NCBI RefSeq assembly: GCF_002223055.1 | Contig: NZ_NKFL01000005.1 | Coordinates: 124,001-188,000, forward strand | Origin: Burkholderia sp. HI2500 | GTDB taxonomy: Bacteria; Pseudomonadota; Gammaproteobacteria; Burkholderiales; Burkholderiaceae | DNA length: 64,000 nt | Reading direction: 5' to 3' | In this document: positions 16,427 to 25,266 of the stretch, one piece after another | Layout: each line of letters opens with the position of its first letter | Numbering within the stretch: position 1 is the first letter of the stretch | Notes under the pieces: generated by a model | Database searches by the model: none | What the model saw: the letters and a program-made list of their open reading frames with translations, nothing else | Told to the model about the DNA's origin: nothing | Program-made: the position numbers and the translations under genes

Positions 16427-17887
16427 TCACGATGCGCGGCGCACGGCCGAATCGATGTAGCGCGACAGCAGCGCCGGCAGCGCGGGATCGCCGCAGTTCG
16501 CGACGTTGAAGCGCATCCACGTGGACGGCGATTGCTGCGGCGAGAACAGGCTGCCCGGCGTCAGCAAAAAGCCGGCCTCGTGCGCGACCGCCGCGAGCGC
16601 GTCCGAGTCGACACCCGTGTCGGCCCACAGGAACATTCCGGCCGCCGGCATCGTGAAAAGGCCGAGCCCCGTGCGCTCGAGCATCCGCGCGGTCTTGTCG
16701 CGCACGCCGTCGAGCCGCGCGCGCAGCCGCTCGACGTGACGCCGGTAATGCCCTTCGGTCAGGATCTTGTAAAGCACGCGCTCGTTGAGCTCGGGCGTCG
16801 TCATCCCCACCAGCATCTTCTGGTCGGTGACCGCCTTCGCGATCTCCGGCGCGCACGCGACATAGCCGACCCGCAGGTTCGCCGCAAGCGTCTTCGAATA
16901 GCTGCCGAGGTAGATCACGCGCTTCAACTGGTCGAGGCTCGCGAGGCGCGTGGCCGGATAGCTCGGCGGGCACAGGTCGCCGTACACGTCGTCCTCGACG
17001 ACGAGGAAGTCGTACGCCTCCGCGAGCTTCAGGATCCGGAACGCCTGCGCGGCCGACAGCGACGTGCCGGTCGGGTTCTGCAGCACCGAGTTGATCACGA
17101 GCATCTTCGGTCGCCACATCTGCACGAGCGTTTCGAGCGCGTCGAGATCGGGGCCGTCCGGCGTGTACGGCATCCCGACGAGCTGCGCGCCCTGCGCCGC
17201 GAAGCGCCCGAACATCTGGAACCAGGCCGGATCGCCGACGATCACCGCATCGCCGGGCTTCACGTAGATCCGCGCGATCAGGTCGATCGCCTGCGTGATC
17301 CCCGACACCAGCACGATCTGTTCGGGCTTCGCGCCGATCTCCACTTCGGCGAGGCGCGTCTGCAGTTGCTGGCGCAGCGGCAGGAAGCCCTGCGCGGTGC
17401 CGAAGCCGAGCATCTGCGCGCCGGACTGCCGCCCGAGCGCGCGCAGCGCCCCGGTGATCAGTTCGCCGTCGAGCCAGCGGCCCGGCAGATAGCCGAGACC
17501 CGGCCCCTTTTCCGGGCTGACGGTGTGCAGCATGTTGCGCAGCAGCCAGACGACGTCGATCGTGTTGTGCACCGGCGCGGCCTCGGCCACGCGTGCGACG
17601 CCGTCGGCCGGCTGCGGGCCGGCGGCCGTGCGCTCGCGCACGTAGAAGCCCGAGCCGCGCCGCGAGTCGAGGTAACCCTGGGCGACGAGGCGCTCGTACG
17701 CCTCGACGACGGTGAAGCGCGACACGCTCTTGTCGAGCGCGAGCTTGCGGATCGACGGCATCCGCATGCCGGGCCGGAACACGCGTTCGTCGATGCGCCG
17801 TCGCGCCCACTGGACAAGCTGGTCGACGAGCGTGAGCGTGGCCGTGTCGTGCGGCACGGGAATCTGGGCGAGTGGGACGGTGGACAT
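16427..17887 (-). CDS. MocR-family regulator (GntR HTH plus aminotransferase-like domain)
   Basis: A 486-residue MocR/PdxR-type protein. A winged-helix GntR domain occupies about residues 18-85 (RMPSIRKLALDKSVSRFTVVEAYERLVAQGYL) and is followed by a fold-type-I aminotransferase-like domain. The PLP-binding lysine lies in YLGSYSKTLAANLRVGYVA. Such proteins use PLP as an effector and usually regulate a divergent or adjacent gene. ATG 17887 has GGAG nine bases upstream. Repeats of TGTACCG type in its own upstream region are likely binding sites. Confidence 0.92.
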   Translation of the reverse strand: MSTVPLAQIPVPHDTATLTLVDQLVQWARRRIDERVFRPGMRMPSIRKLALDKSVSRFTVVEAYERLVAQGYLDSRRGSGFYVRERTAAGPQPADGVARVAEAAPVHNTIDVVWLLRNMLHTVSPEKGPGLGYLPGRWLDGELITGALRALGRQSGAQMLGFGTAQGFLPLRQQLQTRLAEVEIGAKPEQIVLVSGITQAIDLIARIYVKPGDAVIVGDPAWFQMFGRFAAQGAQLVGMPYTPDGPDLDALETLVQMWRPKMLVINSVLQNPTGTSLSAAQAFRILKLAEAYDFLVVEDDVYGDLCPPSYPATRLASLDQLKRVIYLGSYSKTLAANLRVGYVACAPEIAKAVTDQKMLVGMTTPELNERVLYKILTEGHYRRHVERLRARLDGVRDKTARMLERTGLGLFTMPAAGMFLWADTGVDSDALAAVAHEAGFLLTPGSLFSPQQSPSTWMRFNVANCGDPALPALLSRYIDSAVRRAS

Positions 17888-17901
17888 GGGCGGCAGCTCC
17901 A

Positions 17902-17945
17902 ACTGTACCGAAGGCTATCGCGCCGATTGTACCGTTACTGTGCCG
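17902..17945. promoter_or_regulatory. Direct repeats upstream of the MocR-type gene
   Basis: Three related 9-mers, ACTGTACCG (17902-17910), ATTGTACCG (17926-17934) and ACTGTGCCG (17937-17945), lie in the same orientation 15-58 bp before the start codon. MocR regulators typically bind direct repeats, so this is a good candidate operator. Spacings are 24 and 11 bp. Confidence 0.55.
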
Positions 17946-18117
17946 GTAGCGACGATTACAGTTGACCGGAATGGCGGCCGTGCGGCCACCGTTCCGGCCC
18001 CGCCGCACCTGGCACCGCGCCCACCGGCCCGCATCGCGTCCGGTACGCCGGCCGGTCCGGCCACCGCCCGGCGCATCGCCTGCCCACCATGACACTTTCG
18101 CTTCCCGACCGACGTTC

Positions 18118-18810
18118 ATGCCAGCCCGCTCCCTGACACTCGACCATCTCGTGATCGCCGCGCGCACGCTCGACGAAGGCGTCCGCCACGTCGCCGACGC
18201 GCTCGGTATCGAACCGGCCGGCGGCGGCCGCCACCCGCTGATGCGGACCCACAATGCGCTGTTCGGCGTATGGGGCGGGCTCTACCTCGAAGTGATCGCG
18301 ATCGATCCCGATGCGCCTGCGCCGAACGCCGGCGCCGAGCCGCCGCGCGCGCGGCTGTTCGGGCTCGACGATCCGGCCATGCACGCGCGGCTTGCGCAAG
18401 GCCCGTTTCTCGCGCACTGGGTCGCGCGGGTCGACCGTCCGCGCCAGCTCGCGCTGTGGCAGAGCCAGTACCCGGCGCGCATCCCGCCGGTCGTCGCGAT
18501 GCGGCGCGGCGACCTGAGCTGGGGCCTCACCGTGCCCGACGACGGCACGTTCCCCGCGTGGCAAGGCGCGGGCGACGGCCTCCTGCCGTCGCTGATCCAG
18601 TGGGACAGCGCGCGCCACCCGGCCGAATCGCTGCCGGGCGACGGCGTCGCGCTGAAAGCGCTCAAGGGCGCCCACCCGCGCGCCGACGCACTCCGCGAGC
18701 AGCTCGACTGGCTCGGCGCCGCCCACCTGCTCGACCTCGACGCCGCCGACGGCCCACCCGCGCTGGTCGCCGAATTCGACACGCCGCAGGGCGCACGCAC
18801 GCTGCGCTGA
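18118..18810 (+). CDS. VOC-family protein (glyoxalase-like domain)
   Basis: A 230-residue protein with one large glyoxalase-like (VOC) domain of the Glyoxalase_3 kind. The N-terminus LTLDHLVIAARTLDEGVRHVADALGI and the GGGRHPLMRTHNALFGVWGGLYLEVIAIDP strand pair are typical. It is divergent from the MocR regulator across about 230 bp, so it may be a target of it. The enzyme reaction is unknown. It is 57 bp upstream of the EamA transporter gene. Confidence 0.85.
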   Translation: MPARSLTLDHLVIAARTLDEGVRHVADALGIEPAGGGRHPLMRTHNALFGVWGGLYLEVIAIDPDAPAPNAGAEPPRARLFGLDDPAMHARLAQGPFLAHWVARVDRPRQLALWQSQYPARIPPVVAMRRGDLSWGLTVPDDGTFPAWQGAGDGLLPSLIQWDSARHPAESLPGDGVALKALKGAHPRADALREQLDWLGAAHLLDLDAADGPPALVAEFDTPQGARTLR

Positions 18811-18867
18811 ACACCCTGCCGCCTCGCTGAACTACACCCATACCGGCAACACGGAGACACCCACTTC

Positions 18868-19776
18868 ATGAATTCGCGCGAAACCCGGGGCATGCTGCTC
18901 GGCCTCATCGGCGTGATGATCTTCAGCCTGACGCTGCCGATGACGCGCATCGTCGTCGCCGAACTCCATCCGCTGCTCAACGGGCTCGGCCGCGCGCTCG
19001 CCGCCGCGGTGCCGGCCGGCCTGCTGCTGTGGTGGCGCCGCGAGCCGCTGCCGACCCGCGCGCAGCTGAAAAGCCTCGCGATCACGTCGCTTGGCGTGAT
19101 CATCGCGTACCCGGTGTTCTCCGCATGGGCGATGAAAACCGTACCGGCGTCGCACGGTGCGGTGGTCAACGGCCTGCAGCCGCTGTTCGTCGCGCTGTAC
19201 GCGGCCTGGCTGTCGCACGAGCGGCCGTCGAAGGCGTTCTGGGCCAGCGCGGTGGCCGGCAGCGCGCTCGTGATCGCGTTCGCGCTGCGCGACGGCGGCG
19301 GCACCGTGCAGGCCGGCGACGCGCTGATGCTCGTCGCGGTCGGCATCGGTGCGCTCGGTTATGCGGAAGGCGCGCGGCTCGCGCGCCAGATCGGCGGCTG
19401 GCAGGTGATCTGCTGGGCGCTCGTCGTGTCCGCGCCGTTCCTCGTGCTGCCGGTCGGCTGGCTCGCGTGGACGCAGCATGCCGCGCATCCGGGCCCGCTC
19501 GCGCTGCGCACGTGGCTCGCGTTCGGCTACGTGACCCTCTTTTCGCAATTCATCGGCTTTTTCGCGTGGTACGCGGGGCTCGCGATGGGCGGCATCGCGC
19601 GCGTCGGCCAGGTGCAACTGCTGCAGATTTTCTTCACGATCGCTTTTTCCGCGTTGCTGTTCGGCGAAACGGTGACGCCGTCGACGTGGCTGTTCGCAGC
19701 CGCGGTGATCGCCACCGTGGTGCTCGGGCGCCGCTCGGCGGTCGCCACCGCCGCGCAACCGGCTCGCGCCGGCTGA
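18868..19776 (+). CDS. EamA/DMT-family transporter
   Basis: A 302-residue inner-membrane protein with ten predicted helices in two EamA repeats. It is of the drug/metabolite transporter superfamily, mostly exporters of amino acids or other metabolites. The ends of the two repeats read VVNGLQPLFVALYAAWLSHE and QLLQIFFTIAFSALLFGETV. CGGAGA precedes ATG 18868. The 3' neighbours encode an aminotransferase and RidA, which suggests an amino-acid-related substrate by context only. Confidence 0.88.
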   Translation: MNSRETRGMLLGLIGVMIFSLTLPMTRIVVAELHPLLNGLGRALAAAVPAGLLLWWRREPLPTRAQLKSLAITSLGVIIAYPVFSAWAMKTVPASHGAVVNGLQPLFVALYAAWLSHERPSKAFWASAVAGSALVIAFALRDGGGTVQAGDALMLVAVGIGALGYAEGARLARQIGGWQVICWALVVSAPFLVLPVGWLAWTQHAAHPGPLALRTWLAFGYVTLFSQFIGFFAWYAGLAMGGIARVGQVQLLQIFFTIAFSALLFGETVTPSTWLFAAAVIATVVLGRRSAVATAAQPARAG

Positions 19777-19927
19777 ACAGCTGCGCCATAATGGACGTTT
19801 TGCCTGATCGGTTTGCCCACCCGGCCGCGAAGGCTCTATCGCGCTCGTGCCCGCCCACCCGGCGGCGTCGAAGCGATTTGCCCGAACGACCTTTCTTGAC
19901 TGACCACGATATCCGAACGAGGAGACT

Positions 19928-21109
19928 ATGAATCCGAGCGACCTGCATCCGCCGCACTGGCAGCTTTCCGAACGCGCACGCAAGCTGACGAGCTCTGCCA
20001 TCCGCGAAATCCTGAAGGTCACGGAACGCCCCGAGGTCATCTCGTTCGCCGGCGGCCTGCCCGCCCCTGCCACGTTCCCGGCCGAGCGCATGCGCGCCGC
20101 CGCCGATCGCGTGCTGCGCGACGCGCCGGCCGCCGCGCTCCAGTACAGCGCGACCGAAGGCTACCTGCCGCTGCGCGAATGGATCGCCGAGCGCTACAGC
20201 GTGCGCGTGTCGCAGGTGCTGATCACGACCGGCTCGCAGCAGGCGCTCGACCTGCTCGGCAAGGCGCTCGTCGATCCGGGCAGCCCGATCCTCGTCGAAA
20301 CCCCGACCTACCTCGGCGCGCTGCAGTCGTTCTCGCTGTACGAGCCGCGCTACGTGCAGGTGCCGACCGACGAGCAGGGCCTGCTGCCGGACGGCCTCAC
20401 GCCCGAACTCACGCAAGGCGCGCGCCTCTTGTACGCGCAGCCGAACTTCCAGAACCCGACCGGCCGCCGCCTGCCCGTCGAGCGCCGCCGCGCGCTCGCC
20501 GAGTTCGCGCAGTCGAGCCCGTTCCCGGTGCTGGAAGACGATCCGTACGGCGCGCTGAACTATCGCGGCGAGCCGCTGCCGACGATGCTGTCGATGGCGC
20601 CCGATCACATCGTGCACCTCGGCACGTTCTCGAAGGTGCTCGCACCGGGCCTGCGGATCGGCTACATCATTGCGCCCGAGGAACTCCACTTCAAGCTCGT
20701 GCAGGCCAAGCAGGCCACCGACCTGCACACGCCGACGCTCACGCAGCGCATCGCGCACGAAGTGATCAAGGACGGCTTCCTCGACGAGCACATCCCGACG
20801 ATCCGCGAGCTGTACAGCGCGCAGTGCGACGCGATGCTCGGCGCGCTCGAGCGCCACATGCCGGAAGGCGTCACGTGGAACCGCCCGGAAGGCGGGATGT
20901 TCATCTGGGTGAACCTGCCCGCGCAGATCGACAGCATGAAGCTGCTCGCCACGGCCGTCGACAACCACGTCGCGTTCGTGCCGGGCGCGCCGTTCTTCGC
21001 GGACAACGCACAGCAGAACACGCTGCGCCTGTCGTTCGTGACGGTGCCGCCCGAGAAGATCGAGGAAGGCGTCGCGCGCCTCGGCAAGCTGCTGCGCGAG
21101 CGTCTCTGA
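19928..21109 (+). CDS. PLP-dependent aminotransferase (2-aminoadipate/kynurenine type, fold I)
   Basis: A 393-residue fold-type-I aminotransferase without a DNA-binding domain. Visible motifs are the phosphate-contact loop TTGSQQALDLLGKAL, YAQPNFQNPTGR, the DDPYG turn and the internal-aldimine lysine in LGTFSKVLAPGLRIGYI. The group includes LysN/2-aminoadipate and aromatic transaminases; the natural substrate cannot be told. RidA follows 42 bp downstream, which fits a PLP enzyme that releases reactive enamines. Confidence 0.9.
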   Translation: MNPSDLHPPHWQLSERARKLTSSAIREILKVTERPEVISFAGGLPAPATFPAERMRAAADRVLRDAPAAALQYSATEGYLPLREWIAERYSVRVSQVLITTGSQQALDLLGKALVDPGSPILVETPTYLGALQSFSLYEPRYVQVPTDEQGLLPDGLTPELTQGARLLYAQPNFQNPTGRRLPVERRRALAEFAQSSPFPVLEDDPYGALNYRGEPLPTMLSMAPDHIVHLGTFSKVLAPGLRIGYIIAPEELHFKLVQAKQATDLHTPTLTQRIAHEVIKDGFLDEHIPTIRELYSAQCDAMLGALERHMPEGVTWNRPEGGMFIWVNLPAQIDSMKLLATAVDNHVAFVPGAPFFADNAQQNTLRLSFVTVPPEKIEEGVARLGKLLRERL

Positions 21110-21151
21110 TCCCCTTTTTCCTGTCACGACTCTCTACGAGGAATCGAATCC

Positions 21152-21610
21152 ATGGCTAACGTCTACGACAAGCTGAAGTCGCTCGGCATCGAGCTCCCGA
21201 CCGCCGGCGCACCGGCCGCCGCCTACGTGATGAGCGCGCAAACCGGCAACACGGTGTTCCTGTCGGGCCACATCGCGAAGAAGGACGGCAAGGTCTGGGC
21301 CGGCAAGCTCGGCGCGGATCTGCAGACGGAAGACGGCAAGGCCGCCGCCCGCTCGATCGCGATCGACCTGCTCGCGACGCTGCACGCGCACACCGGCGAC
21401 CTGAACAAGGTCACGCGCATCGTCAAGCTGATGAGCCTCGTCAACTCGACGCTCGACTTCACCGAACAGCACGTCGTGACGAACGGCGCGTCGGAACTGA
21501 TCGCGGAAGTGTTCGGCGACGCCGGCAAGCACGCGCGCTCGGCGTTCGGCGTCGCGCAGATCCCGCTCGGCGCGTGCGTCGAGATCGAGCTGATCGCCGA
21601 AGTTGCGTAA
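21152..21610 (+). CDS. RidA-family (YjgF/YER057c) enamine/imine deaminase
   Basis: A 152-residue cytosolic protein of the RidA family, longer subgroup. The segments GNTVFLSGHIAKKDGKVWAGKLG and VEIELIAEVA at the C-terminus fit. In canonical RidA an arginine near the C-terminus binds substrate; here that region reads VAQIPLGACVEIE without that Arg, so it belongs to an Arg-lacking subgroup and deaminase activity should not be assumed. It sits between an aminotransferase and a PhzF protein. Confidence 0.88.
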   Translation: MANVYDKLKSLGIELPTAGAPAAAYVMSAQTGNTVFLSGHIAKKDGKVWAGKLGADLQTEDGKAAARSIAIDLLATLHAHTGDLNKVTRIVKLMSLVNSTLDFTEQHVVTNGASELIAEVFGDAGKHARSAFGVAQIPLGACVEIELIAEVA

Positions 21611-21623
21611 CGAACGCAGCCCG

Positions 21624-22505
21624 ATGCCCGGCCGTCTCGTCCGTTTCAAGCAGGTCGACGTATTCACGTCGGTACCGTTCAAGGGCAACGCGCTCGCCGT
21701 GGTGTTCGACGCCGATTCGCTCGGCGACGACGACATGCTCGCGATCGCCCGCTGGACGAACCTGTCGGAAACGACGTTCCTCTGCACGCCGACCGATCCG
21801 GAAGCCGACTACCGCGTCCGGATCTTCACGACGGAGGGCGAACTGCCGTTCGCCGGCCACCCGACGCTGGGCACCGCGCATGCGTTCCTGGAAAGCGGCG
21901 CGCGGCCGCGCACGCCGGGCCGGCTGATCCAGCAGTGCGGGGTCGGCCGGGTCGCGCTGCGCGAGCAGGCCGACGGCTGGGCGTTCGCCGCGCCGCCGGC
22001 ACGCGTCACGCCGCTCGACCGCTCGGACTACGCGGCGCTGGCTGCCGCGTTGCGCAGCGACGCGCTCGATCTGGATGCCGAACCGTGCGCGGTCGACAAC
22101 GGCGCGCCATGGCTGGTCGTGCGGCTGAAGTCGGCCGATGCCTGCATCGGCCTGACGCCCGATCCGGCCGCGCTGGCGGCGCTCACGCACCGCTACGGCA
22201 TGGACGGCGTCGCCGTCTACGCGCCGCACGCGGAAGGCGGCCCCGCGACGTTCGAAGTCCGCTGCCTGATGACGGGCGGCAATTTCGGCTTCGGCGAGGA
22301 TCCCGTCACCGGCAGCGCGAACGCCGCGCTCGCCGGGCTGCTGACGCGGCAGGAACGCCGCCCCGGCCAGTCGTATACGGCCCGCCAGGGTACGGCGATC
22401 GGCCGCGACGGCCGCATCTTCGTCAGCTATGACGAAGACGGCACCACGTGGATCGGCGGCCAGGTCGTCACCGTCGTCGACGGCACTTTCCTGTCACCCG
22501 CCTGA
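21624..22505 (+). CDS. PhzF-family isomerase-like protein
   Basis: A 293-residue protein of the PhzF/DapF-like fold. The N-terminus FKQVDVFTSVPFKGNALAVVFDA and the WTNLSETTFLCTP motif with its conserved catalytic-type glutamate (E in NLSETTF) are clear, as is the second half GFGEDPVTGSANAALAGLL. The function of most stand-alone PhzF proteins is unknown; no phenazine genes are present. It begins 13 bp after the RidA stop, suggesting one operon with the aminotransferase. Confidence 0.9.
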   Translation: MPGRLVRFKQVDVFTSVPFKGNALAVVFDADSLGDDDMLAIARWTNLSETTFLCTPTDPEADYRVRIFTTEGELPFAGHPTLGTAHAFLESGARPRTPGRLIQQCGVGRVALREQADGWAFAAPPARVTPLDRSDYAALAAALRSDALDLDAEPCAVDNGAPWLVVRLKSADACIGLTPDPAALAALTHRYGMDGVAVYAPHAEGGPATFEVRCLMTGGNFGFGEDPVTGSANAALAGLLTRQERRPGQSYTARQGTAIGRDGRIFVSYDEDGTTWIGGQVVTVVDGTFLSPA

Positions 22506-22691
22506 CATTTCGCGATGTGCGATGGCGCCGGCCCGTCCGGCGCCCCCTACGATTCGCCCAACTATCGCAAAAACGTTCCAACCAGTAATATCGGGCCTAA
22601 TCCGTTGTTTCGGAGGTCTGTCCATGGTTGCGTGTCCCGCGAACGAACAGACGTCGGGACAACCCCAACCAATAGTCAGCCATCCAGACGG

Positions 22692-25064
22692 ATGGCGCAC
22701 GCGAGCAGGACGCCACCCGCTTCGATGAGCTCCGCCCGGTCCAACCACACGCCGCCGCCCCGGCCGCTACGCGCGCCGCGCAAATCGCGCCGGCGTGCGC
22801 TATTTGCGATCCCGCTGCTCGGGATGCTGGCGCTCGCGCTGCTGTGGGCCGTGATCATCGCGCGTCTGTCGGTGGAAAAGGACAGTGCGTACAAGGAAGC
22901 AGCGGCTTCCGCGGCGATCCTGTCTTCCGCGCTCGAGCAGCATACGGTCAAGGCGATCCACCAGGTCGACCAGATCACCCGCTTCGTCAAGTTCGAATTC
23001 GAGAAGTCGCCCGCCCGCTTCAACCTCGCCAGCGCCGTCGAGAAAGGCGTCGTGCCGAGCGACACGCTGATCCAGGTGTCGCTCGTCAACGCGAAGGGCA
23101 TCCTGTTCGCGAACACGGCCGAGCTGCATCCGCAGCCGATCAACCTGTCCGACCGCGAGCACTTCAAGGTCCACCTCGCGCACAACGACGACCGCCTGTT
23201 CATCAGCAAGCCCGTACTCGGCCGCGTGTCGAGCCACTGGACGCTGCAGATGACACGGCGCCTGAACAACCCGGACGGCAGCTTCGCGGGCATCGTCGTC
23301 GTGTCCGAAGACCCGAGCTACTTCACCAACGACTTCTACAACAACGCGGCGATCGGCAAGGAAGGCGTGATCGCGGTCGTGTCCGATACCGGCGCGGTGC
23401 TCGCGCGGCGCACGGGCTCGGTCAGCAATGCGCCCGGCGCGTTTTCCGCGTCGGGTGTTTACCCGATCGCCGAGCGCGTGACGGGCACGATCATCGATCC
23501 GATCGACGGCGTGACGCGCATCGTGTCGTACCGCCACCTCGACGGCTACCCGCTCGCGGTGATGGTCGGGCTGTCGCAAACCGAGGAATTCGCGGACTAC
23601 TACCACACGCGCAACGTCTACCTGCTGATGACGAGCTTCATCACGCTCGCGATGCTCGCGTTCTTTGGCGTCGCGACGGGCCTGATCGGCAAGCTGCTCG
23701 GCCGGGAGCGCGAAATGACGCAGCTCGCCGAGTACGACCTCCTCACCGGCCTCGCGAACCGCTATGCGACGCTGCGCGGGTTGCGCAACGACGTGTCGAT
23801 GCCGGCGAGCCTGTCGCGGCTCGGGCTGCTGTTCATCGATCTCGACAACTTCAAGACCGTCAACGACACGCTCGGCCACAACGCCGGCGACATCGTGCTG
23901 CAGATGACCGCGTCGCGCCTGTCCGATGCGGTCGGCGACGAAGGCTCGCTCGCGCGCATCGGCGGCGACGAATTCGTCGTGGTGATGAAGGGCGACGACG
24001 TCGAGCGGCGCGCGGTGCGGCTCGCGGAAGCGATCATCCGGATGTTCGGCGAACCGTTCGACGTGCGCGGCAGCTCGTTCGTGCTGCATGCGAGCATCGG
24101 CATCGCGCTGCACACGGTGGCGAACGAGAGCGAGATCGACCTGCTGAAGAAGGCCGATCTCGCGATGTACAGCGCGAAGGACGCCGGCAAGAACTGCTAC
24201 CAGTTCTATGCGCCGCACCTGTCGCACCGCGCCGACCACCTGATGCGCTGGGAACAGCAACTGCGCGTCGCGCTCGCCGAGGGGCAGCTGTTCCTCGCGT
24301 ACCAGCCGAAGATCGACCTCACGCACCGCCACATCACCGGCTTCGAAGCGCTCGCGCGCTGGGATCATCCGGAGCACGGCGTCATCTCCGCGAACGAATT
24401 CATTTCGATCGCCGAATCGACCGGCCTGATCGTGCCGATCGGCGACTTCGTGATCCGCACCGCGTGCGAGCAGATCGCGCGCTGGCGCGACGAAGGCCAC
24501 GACACGCTGACGCTCGCGGTCAACATCTCGCCGGTGCAGTTCTGGCGCGGCGACCTGATCGAGACGATCTCGCAGGCGCTACAGGACACCGGCATCGACG
24601 CGAACCGGCTCGAGATCGAGATCACCGAGACCGCGATGATGGAATATCCGGAGCTCGTGTCCGAGAAGATCGTCGCGCTGAAGAAGCTCGGCATCCGCAT
24701 CGCGCTCGACGATTTCGGCACCGGCTATTCGTCGCTGTCGTACCTGCACCGCTTCTCCGTCGACACGCTGAAGGTCGACCGCTCGTTCGTGCAGGCCATC
24801 CCGAATGATCGCAGCGTGTGCGTGATGGTGTCGTCGATCGTGCATCTCGCGCGCTCGCTCGGCCTGACCGTCGTCGTCGAAGGCACGGAAACCGAGGAGC
24901 AGATCACATGGCTCGCCGCGCTCGGCGAGATCGAGGCGCAAGGCTTCCTGTTCTCGCGACCGGTGCCGGCCGACGCGATTCCCGCGCTGATCGCACGCTT
25001 CGGCGTGCGCGGCGACGCGCCGAACGTGATCGCGCATCGCGCGACCGGCAGCACGGGCGCGTAA
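22692..25064 (+). CDS. Membrane-anchored GGDEF-EAL cyclic-di-GMP enzyme
   Basis: A protein of about 790 residues (779 if started at ATG 22725; neither start has a strong ribosome-binding site). A basic N-terminus leads into a first membrane helix, then a periplasmic dCache-like sensor domain, a second helix (LLMTSFITLAMLAFFGVATGLIG), GGDEF and EAL domains. The cyclase motif ARIGGDEFVVV is canonical, but the RxxD inhibitory site five residues upstream is absent (GDEG instead). The EAL domain keeps GFEALARW, NISPVQFW, EITETAMM, DDFGTGYSSLSYL, LKVDRSFV, VVEGTE and EAQGFLFSRP, so phosphodiesterase activity is likely. It is monocistronic. Confidence 0.92.
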   Translation: MAHASRTPPASMSSARSNHTPPPRPLRAPRKSRRRALFAIPLLGMLALALLWAVIIARLSVEKDSAYKEAAASAAILSSALEQHTVKAIHQVDQITRFVKFEFEKSPARFNLASAVEKGVVPSDTLIQVSLVNAKGILFANTAELHPQPINLSDREHFKVHLAHNDDRLFISKPVLGRVSSHWTLQMTRRLNNPDGSFAGIVVVSEDPSYFTNDFYNNAAIGKEGVIAVVSDTGAVLARRTGSVSNAPGAFSASGVYPIAERVTGTIIDPIDGVTRIVSYRHLDGYPLAVMVGLSQTEEFADYYHTRNVYLLMTSFITLAMLAFFGVATGLIGKLLGREREMTQLAEYDLLTGLANRYATLRGLRNDVSMPASLSRLGLLFIDLDNFKTVNDTLGHNAGDIVLQMTASRLSDAVGDEGSLARIGGDEFVVVMKGDDVERRAVRLAEAIIRMFGEPFDVRGSSFVLHASIGIALHTVANESEIDLLKKADLAMYSAKDAGKNCYQFYAPHLSHRADHLMRWEQQLRVALAEGQLFLAYQPKIDLTHRHITGFEALARWDHPEHGVISANEFISIAESTGLIVPIGDFVIRTACEQIARWRDEGHDTLTLAVNISPVQFWRGDLIETISQALQDTGIDANRLEIEITETAMMEYPELVSEKIVALKKLGIRIALDDFGTGYSSLSYLHRFSVDTLKVDRSFVQAIPNDRSVCVMVSSIVHLARSLGLTVVVEGTETEEQITWLAALGEIEAQGFLFSRPVPADAIPALIARFGVRGDAPNVIAHRATGSTGA

Positions 25065-25266
25065 GCGCAGCGCGGCCGTGGCCTTGGTGGCTATTGCGTG
25101 CGCCGGCATTGTTTCGTTTTCCGATCCAATTGTTTAGTTCATGAACTAGCGTTTTCGCGCATGGCAGTGTCACGGTGCGCGGCGGACAATTGGGAGGGCC
25201 AACGTGTCGGCGGGCCGCCGGCATGGCCACACGCGAGAGATCGGGCCCCGCGCTCATACCACCAAC

